A stretch of 27,054 bases of DNA, taken from assembly GCA_910584475.1 (NCBI GenBank), contig CAJUBD010000028.1, forward strand, positions 1 to 27,054, in the 5' to 3' direction. This document shows positions 22,513 through 27,054 of this stretch, piece after piece. This stretch comes from an uncultured Treponema sp. Its GTDB lineage: Bacteria; Spirochaetota; Spirochaetia; Treponematales; Treponemataceae. The notes under the pieces are model-generated. The model saw only the letters and a program-made list of their open reading frames with translations, was not told where the DNA came from and did not search any database. Made by a program: the position numbers and the translations under genes. Numbering within the stretch: the stretch's first letter is position 1; every line of letters starts with the position of its first letter.

Positions 22513-23649
22513 ATGGAAGAAACGAAGAAATTGAAGTTGATGATAGTGATTGGAACCCGTCCGGAGATAATAAAGCTTTCCGAAGTGATAAAGAAATGCG
22601 ACAAGTATTTTGATTTGAAGATTGTTCATACAGGACAAAATTATGACTATGAATTGAACAAAGTATTCTTTGATAATTTAAAGCTTCGAGAGCCTGATTT
22701 TTATCTTAATGTTGTTGGCGAAAACCTTGGACAGACGATGGGAAATGTGATTTCAAAATCCTATGAGATATTTTCTAAAGAGAAACCAGATGCGATTCTT
22801 GTACTTGGTGACACAAATTCTTGTCTTTGTGTTCTCGCTGCGAAAAGATTGAAGATTCCGATTTTCCACATGGAGGCTGGAAATCGATGCAAGGACGAAA
22901 ATTTGCCGGAAGAGGTGATACGCCGTATCGTCGATGTGACAAGCGATGTGAACCTGTGCTATTCAGAGCATGCGAGGCGTTATATTTTGGACAGCGGGGT
23001 AAAGCCTGAATATACATTTGTGGTAGGCTCACCGATGGCGGAAGTATTGGAAGCGAATTCAGGAAGTATAAATAAAAGCAAAATTCTTGAAGAGCTTAAT
23101 CTTGAAAGTAAAAAATATATTTTGCTTTCGGCTCACCGAGAAGAGAACATAGATATAGAAAACAATTTCTTTTCCCTGATGGATGCTGTTAATTCTATGG
23201 CTGAAAAATATGATATGCCAATTCTGTATTCATGCCATCCTCGTGCAAAGAAATTTATCGAAGCCAGAAATTTCAAATTCGATAGACGCGTAATACAACA
23301 TCAGCCGTTGGGCTTTTTCGACTACAACAAACTTCAGCAGAATGCCTTTTGCGTGGTTTCGGACAGCGGAACTCTTCCAGAAGAATCCGCATATTTTAAA
23401 TTTCCTGCGGTTTCCATTCGTACAAGCACAGAAAGACCTGAGGCAATGGACGAAGGTGTTTTTACGATAGGGAGTATATCTGAAAACTCCTTGCTTCAGG
23501 CGGTCGATTTGGCAGTTTCAATGAATAAAAATGGCGATATGGGCGGAAATGTTCCTGCATATATTGACAAAAATGTCAGCACGAAGGTCGTGAAAATCAT
23601 CCAGTCGTACACAAGCATCGTGAACAGAATGGTTTGGAGAAAGGGATAG
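22513..23649 (+). CDS. Non-hydrolysing UDP-HexNAc 2-epimerase (WecB/FnlC/WbvD type)
   Basis: A 378-aa GT-B-like epimerase. Motifs: VIGTRPEIIKLSEVIKKC, HTGQNYDYELNKVFF, ILVLGDTNSCL, IFHMEAGNRCKDENLPEEV, ILLSAHREEN, LYSCHPRAKK and VVSDSGTLPEESAYF with SIRTSTERPEA. Family members interconvert C-2 epimers of UDP-HexNAc. As the third gene after the CapE-type dehydratase and RmlD-like reductase, it most likely converts UDP-L-RhaNAc to UDP-L-QuiNAc (or the talo to fuco form if the pathway is L-FucNAc). The HMEAGNRCKDENLPEE segment is the form seen in the L-sugar subgroup rather than in classical WecB. AGGTGA precedes the ATG; 2 nt separate it from the reductase. Confidence 0.9.
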   Translation: MEETKKLKLMIVIGTRPEIIKLSEVIKKCDKYFDLKIVHTGQNYDYELNKVFFDNLKLREPDFYLNVVGENLGQTMGNVISKSYEIFSKEKPDAILVLGDTNSCLCVLAAKRLKIPIFHMEAGNRCKDENLPEEVIRRIVDVTSDVNLCYSEHARRYILDSGVKPEYTFVVGSPMAEVLEANSGSINKSKILEELNLESKKYILLSAHREENIDIENNFFSLMDAVNSMAEKYDMPILYSCHPRAKKFIEARNFKFDRRVIQHQPLGFFDYNKLQQNAFCVVSDSGTLPEESAYFKFPAVSIRTSTERPEAMDEGVFTIGSISENSLLQAVDLAVSMNKNGDMGGNVPAYIDKNVSTKVVKIIQSYTSIVNRMVWRKG

Positions 23650-24885
23650 ATGGCAAGGCGCATTTGCATATTCACAAACCATTTTTACCCGGAAGACTTT
23701 AAGGCGAACGATGTTGCGTTTGAGCTTGCAAAAAACGGCTTTGAAGTCAGCGTTGTCACTGCGGTTCCCGACTATCCCAAAGGGAAATTTTTTGACGGGT
23801 ACGGAATCTTTAAAAAGTCACTGGAAGTGGTGAATGGGTGCAAGGTGTATCGGCTTCCGATAATTCCGAGAGGCAAGGGCGGGGCAATTCGGCTTGTCTT
23901 GAACTATGCGTCGTATTATCTTTGTGCGCGAATATTTACCTTTTTTCACAAATTCTTTTGCAAATACGATGCCGTATTTGTGCATTTGACTTCGCCATTT
24001 TTTATTGGCAAGTGTGCGGTTGCGTTGAAGAGACGGCAGAAAATTCCGCTCGTGTTTTGGGTGCTTGACTTGTGGCCTGAATCGCTGACTGCAGCGGCTG
24101 GCATAACATCTCCATTAGTTATAAATCCGCAAAACAGAATGGTTGCGAATGTTTATAAAAATTGCGACAAAATTCTCATAGGCTCAAAGGGATTTGAAAA
24201 GTCGATTTTAGAGAAAGGCGACTTTAAGGATAAGCTTGTGTACTTCCCGAACTGGGCGGAGGATGTTTCCGCCGCAGAAATTTCGGATGAGGTGAAAAAT
24301 GCAAAACCGTTCTGCGACTTTACGGAAGATGATTTTGTGCTGCTCTTTGCGGGAAACATCGGCGAGGCGCAGAACATCGACTGTATCTTGGATGCGGTAG
24401 TGAAGGTGAAAAATGAGCGGAGAATAAAATTTATTTTTCTCGGCGATGGACGGGCGAGGGAACATTTGGAGCAAAGGGCGGAAGATGAAAATCTTCTGGA
24501 GCATACAGTGTTCTTTCCTGGCAGATTTCCGATTGAGACGATGCCCTATTTTATGCATAAGGCGGATGTGCTGATGGTATCGCTCAAGGATGCGCTTATT
24601 TTTAATTTGACAGTTCCCTCTAAAGTCCAGTTTTATATGGCGCAAGGCAAACCCATTCTCGCTATGTTGAATGGAGACGGAGCGGACTTGGTGAACGAAG
24701 CAAAATGCGGAATCGCTGTGGAAGCGGGAAATAGCGCAGCGTTTGCCGATGCCGTATTGAAATTGTCTGCCATGCCGAAAGACGATCTTGCATTGATGGG
24801 GCAAAACGGAGGGCAATTTTATGAAAGGAATTTCCGAAAAGATTTGAGAATCAAGCAATTGATTGATTTGCTGGCGCGTATATGA
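23650..24885 (+). CDS. WbuB-like GT4 glycosyltransferase
   Basis: A 411-aa GT-B enzyme. N-terminal ICIFTNHFYPEDFKANDVAF, VVTAVPDYPKGKFFDGYG and VFWVLDLWPESL are typical of the WbuB group, which transfers L-FucNAc/L-QuiNAc-type residues and often travels with the dehydratase-reductase-epimerase set just upstream. The C-terminal half has FVLLFAGNIGEAQNIDCILD, FIFLGDGRAREHL, FFPGRFPIETMPYFMHKADV and a diverged donor motif (VPSKVQFYMAQGKPILAM). It starts directly after the epimerase stop (0 nt) with AAGGGA upstream. Its stop overlaps a short leftover ORF by 4 nt. Donor choice is inferred from family and neighbours. Confidence 0.9.
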   Translation: MARRICIFTNHFYPEDFKANDVAFELAKNGFEVSVVTAVPDYPKGKFFDGYGIFKKSLEVVNGCKVYRLPIIPRGKGGAIRLVLNYASYYLCARIFTFFHKFFCKYDAVFVHLTSPFFIGKCAVALKRRQKIPLVFWVLDLWPESLTAAAGITSPLVINPQNRMVANVYKNCDKILIGSKGFEKSILEKGDFKDKLVYFPNWAEDVSAAEISDEVKNAKPFCDFTEDDFVLLFAGNIGEAQNIDCILDAVVKVKNERRIKFIFLGDGRAREHLEQRAEDENLLEHTVFFPGRFPIETMPYFMHKADVLMVSLKDALIFNLTVPSKVQFYMAQGKPILAMLNGDGADLVNEAKCGIAVEAGNSAAFADAVLKLSAMPKDDLALMGQNGGQFYERNFRKDLRIKQLIDLLARI

Positions 24886-25047
24886 GGATTGTATATTTAC
24901 TTGCTATATGTGATTACGACACCAGGAAGAATATTAAAACAAGTCCGAACGGCTGCTGGTGCTTATATTTTGGAGGAGGGCTTGAGGCGCACGATTGACT
25001 ACGAGTTTGTGAGCAAGACGCAAAGGTATGTCTTCCACTGCGAGTAG
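24882..25047 (+). pseudogene. Operon-end gene remnants, including an epimerase-like C-terminus
   Basis: An ATG overlaps the WbuB-like stop (ATGA), as if a further operon gene once started here, but its frame (MRIVYLLAICDYDTRKNI...) stops after 38 codons at 24998. In another frame, from about 24949 to a stop at 25045-25047, lies AYILEEGLRRTIDYEF, which resembles the C-terminal helix of NAD-dependent sugar epimerase/dehydratases (SLEEGLRRTIEY-type ending). The stretch therefore looks like the collapsed remains of one or two sugar-nucleotide genes. Too little is left to name them. Confidence 0.5.
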
Positions 25048-25061
25048 CGGGGCTTTTGCGC

Positions 25062-25184
25062 GATTTATCCTTTGCATAAATCCAAATACAGTAAGGATAA
25101 ATCGATTTATGTTAAGGATAACCATGCATTATCCAAAGGATAAATAAATTTATGTAAAGGATAATTGAATTTATCCTTTGGATA
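25062..25184. repeat. Array of AAGGATAA/TTATCCTT inverted repeats
   Basis: Repeated copies of AAGGATAA-type units occur in both orientations. Examples are GATTTAT-ATAAATC around 25062-25081; the 14-bp palindrome ATAAATCGATTTAT at 25097-25110; TTATCC-AAA-GGATAA at 25129-25143; and AAAGGATAA (25156-25164) facing TTATCCTTT (25171-25179). CCAAAGGATAAAT (25133-25145) is fully complementary to 25169-25181. Several alternative stems are possible. No long T-run follows, so it is not a plain terminator. It lies between the operon remnants and the next gene, in the 680-nt stretch without an intact gene (24886-25568). Confidence 0.7.
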
Positions 25185-25343
25185 TTTTCGTGCGAATGCA
25201 GAAAAGCACAAAAAGGGCACGAATGAGGAATCCTCACCCCATCCTTTTTATCGGCGCGTTTTTTCTCGTCCCCTCATATCCCTCTACTGCTGTTACTCAC
25301 GCCGATCCACCTTTCTTGCTCACGACAAGTGAACAATGCCTGT

Positions 25344-25381
25344 TTTCAAATCATTGTGTAATATTGCACAATGATTTGAAA
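25344..25381. promoter_or_regulatory. 38-bp near-perfect palindrome, likely operator
   Basis: TTTCAAATCATTGTG (25344-25358) is perfectly repeated in inverted form at 25367-25381. The 8-nt centre TAATATTG is itself nearly symmetric, leaving one mismatched position pair in 38 bp. The right arm contains the -35 region of a good promoter. It looks like the binding site of a dimeric repressor or a very stable hairpin. No regulator gene is next to it in the window. Confidence 0.65.
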
Positions 25382-25393
25382 CTTTGCTATAAT
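25364..25393 (+). promoter_or_regulatory. Promoter of the PLD-like gene
   Basis: TTGCAC (25364-25369), an 18-nt spacer and a consensus TATAAT (25388-25393), giving a start near 25400 and a leader of about 170 nt to the 482-aa gene. The -35 box lies inside the palindrome. Confidence 0.6.
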
Positions 25394-25568
25394 GGTGCTG
25401 ATTTGATTTGCGCGGAGGTTTCATACCACGATGCTCTGCGTCGAGTTATGTTGATTAAATTGTTTCATACTTCAAATAAAACGGAAGATGTGGTTATAAA
25501 ATTGTTCTTTGTGTAAAGAAGGGAATACTAAAAGGTTAAATGAATAGTTAAAAAAAAGGAGACTAAGG

Positions 25569-27017
25569 ATGAATATAATAATTGATTTTGTTTTAAAAAA
25601 TATCAAAACTAATACTCAACGTATCTTTTGGTCATGCCAGTTGCCAAGTAAAGTGGAATCGTTCGACAAAAACTTTATGAACAATGAAAATTCTTATAAA
25701 TTAAAAAGATATGCTGATTTTCAAATAGTTGCAAATTACGAAGAATGTTCTGAAGGATTATTTAAGCAACATACAGAAAACAAAAATGAACGACCTCCAG
25801 TTTTTTTTGCTTGCAATAAAATCAAAAATATAGGTTCGCCCTTTCTTCATTGCAGTGCGGAACTTTCTAATTGGTATTGCGATGAAAAAGAATTTCAAGT
25901 CGAGTTGAAAAATTGCATAGGAGAAATTCCTGATTCAAATTATAACAATATTCAGATTGAGACGATAGAAATAATAAATAATATAATTGGAATGGACATA
26001 TTCAAATCTGGCTCTATTCCAGGCTCTTTTGCCGTGTATACAAAATTACCAATCATTGATATAAGTCATTATGATTTTAGACCGTCTACGGAAAATCGTT
26101 ATCAGGAAGTTATTCTGCCGAAAGAACTTATTGACAGTGGGTGTTTTGCACTTGTTGAGATAAGAGATGATACAGATGCTAATTCTAAAATTTTATATAC
26201 GGATATGAAGGAATTTGAATGCGGAAAAAATTCTGTGACATTTACATTTCCATCGGTTCCTAAACTAGAGGCATTTGGACATATACACATAATTGTAATG
26301 CAAAAGAAAAATAACATTATCAAGCGTATATTTGAATTTGAATGCACAATGATAACTAGTTTTTCTATTGGAATTGGAGTGCAGGGTGGAAAAAGACTGG
26401 TTAGAAATAGGTACAAGGAAAATCGTATAGAGAAAATTCCACTCAAGGATTATTCTGTAAACAAATCTGATTCTACAAAATATAATTGGCACAAAATTGA
26501 TGTTGTTTCATATGTAAATTTATATGGTTGGTCAAAAGAAATATTGGAATCACAATTCTTTGATAATTCAACTGAAGGGCGAAAAGAATTCTTAAAATGG
26601 GCGGAGCATAAATTAAGCCACGCTCGATCAGTTCTAATTATTGATCCATTTTTTGACATACAAGGACTCAATGATTTTTTAACTTGTGCGACAGGATATT
26701 TTGACCTTTCAATTCTTACAACCGATCCATGTGAAACGGAAAGAGGGAATGAAAATAAAAAAATATCTGATGACAACAAATATCTGGTTAAATTTATTCT
26801 AAAGAATTTTCCAAAGGCAAAAGTTTACTTTGAAAGCAGAAAAAAATTGCATGACCGCTATCTTATAATTAACGATTCCGAGGGGGACAAAGTTTTTTCT
26901 ATGAGCAATTCATGGAACGGAACTGTAAATAATTATAGCCTTTTTATACAGGAATTGGATTTGAGTACCGCCTTGAAAGTTCGGGATTTTTATTCAAGGT
27001 TGTCCTGCCCAAAGTGA
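25569..27017 (+). CDS. Unknown protein with C-terminal PLD-like domain, possible defence effector
   Basis: A 482-aa soluble protein with no signal peptide, AT-rich and strongly Asn/Lys/Ile-biased. The N-terminal part (about 1-330) is unrecognised and beta-rich. The C-terminal part (about 350-482) looks like a phospholipase-D-type fold: SHARSVLIIDPFFDIQGL, then LHDRYLIINDSEGDKVFSMS and NSWNG near residues 427-451. The HDRY(L)I form replaces the canonical HxK motif, as in several nuclease-like PLD proteins. The overall layout recalls VPA1262-type proteins found in defence islands; this is a weak recollection. AAGGAG stands 8 nt before the ATG. It is preceded by a palindromic operator-like site, suggesting tight control. 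Nothing coding follows before the window ends. Confidence 0.6.
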   Translation: MNIIIDFVLKNIKTNTQRIFWSCQLPSKVESFDKNFMNNENSYKLKRYADFQIVANYEECSEGLFKQHTENKNERPPVFFACNKIKNIGSPFLHCSAELSNWYCDEKEFQVELKNCIGEIPDSNYNNIQIETIEIINNIIGMDIFKSGSIPGSFAVYTKLPIIDISHYDFRPSTENRYQEVILPKELIDSGCFALVEIRDDTDANSKILYTDMKEFECGKNSVTFTFPSVPKLEAFGHIHIIVMQKKNNIIKRIFEFECTMITSFSIGIGVQGGKRLVRNRYKENRIEKIPLKDYSVNKSDSTKYNWHKIDVVSYVNLYGWSKEILESQFFDNSTEGRKEFLKWAEHKLSHARSVLIIDPFFDIQGLNDFLTCATGYFDLSILTTDPCETERGNENKKISDDNKYLVKFILKNFPKAKVYFESRKKLHDRYLIINDSEGDKVFSMSNSWNGTVNNYSLFIQELDLSTALKVRDFYSRLSCPK

Positions 27018-27054
27018 ACTTGGACTTTTTTAGGAAAGCTTATAAGGTGGTTTA

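Noticed and set aside
25062..25184. CRISPR array or simple terminator
   Set aside because: Irregular inverted copies without spacers of constant size, and no T-run after the stems.
25178..25516. 112-aa plus-strand ORF between the operon remnants and the PLD-like gene
   Set aside because: It runs through the palindrome and the promoter, has no ribosome site and no recognisable protein character; its codon use changes along its length. Treated as chance.

Overview
The window looks like chromosomal DNA of a Treponema-like spirochaete, probably a gut or rumen species. This is inferred from gene content and style (a J-domain membrane protein, IF-1, a DksA-type protein, acetate kinase with a long tail, N-terminal-rubredoxin rubrerythrin, TTG/GTG starts, immunity-gene islands). 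No rRNA or other phylogenetic marker is present, so the assignment is tentative.

The layout has four blocks. (1) 1-4600, minus strand, AT-rich accessory DNA: a transposon-end-like palindrome, then a train of small polymorphic-toxin immunity genes (a PoNi/DUF1911-type protein, two YezG/DUF600-like proteins, two unknowns). A 5'-truncated HNH/EndoVII-type toxin tail sits between two of them. Upstream lies an SH3b-domain surface-protein gene interrupted at a run of nine T. (2) 4659-12151, GC-richer core genes: J-domain protein, infA, DksA/TraR-type zinc-finger protein, PHP histidinol-phosphatase, DJ-1/PfpI protein, ackA, an orphan YgiT-type zinc-finger protein, rubrerythrin, an exported unknown, a HAD phosphatase and tRNA-Ala(CGC) with its own promoter and terminator. 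(3) 12191-25184, lower GC, one long plus-strand polysaccharide operon: Wzx flippase, NeuB-type synthase, CMP-nonulosonate synthetase fused to a KdsC-like phosphatase, Wzy polymerase, a DUF115/GT42-like protein, two GT4 transferases, a three-enzyme UDP-L-6-deoxy-HexNAc pathway and a WbuB-like transferase. Genes overlap by 1-8 nt or sit a few nt apart, apart from gaps at two gene remnants. (4) 25344-27017: a 38-bp near-perfect palindrome overlapping a promoter, then a 482-aa protein with a PLD-like C-terminal domain that may be a defence effector.

Together the operon encodes a Wzx/Wzy-dependent glycan with two unusual sugars: a nonulosonic acid (sialic-acid-like; the fused phosphatase and the absence of a NeuC-type hydrolysing epimerase suggest a 9-phosphate route such as Kdn) and an L-6-deoxy-HexNAc. 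The reductase is RmlD-like without a cupin domain, so the second sugar is more likely L-QuiNAc or L-RhaNAc than L-FucNAc. No initiating phosphoglycosyltransferase is in the window.

The most unusual non-coding signals are two arrays of short, mutually complementary repeats flanking the polysaccharide operon. The upstream one (12273-12378) sits in the leader with alternative pairings and T-runs and looks like an attenuation or termination device. Two core genes (J-domain protein and histidinol-phosphatase) appear to be transcribed as leaderless mRNAs.
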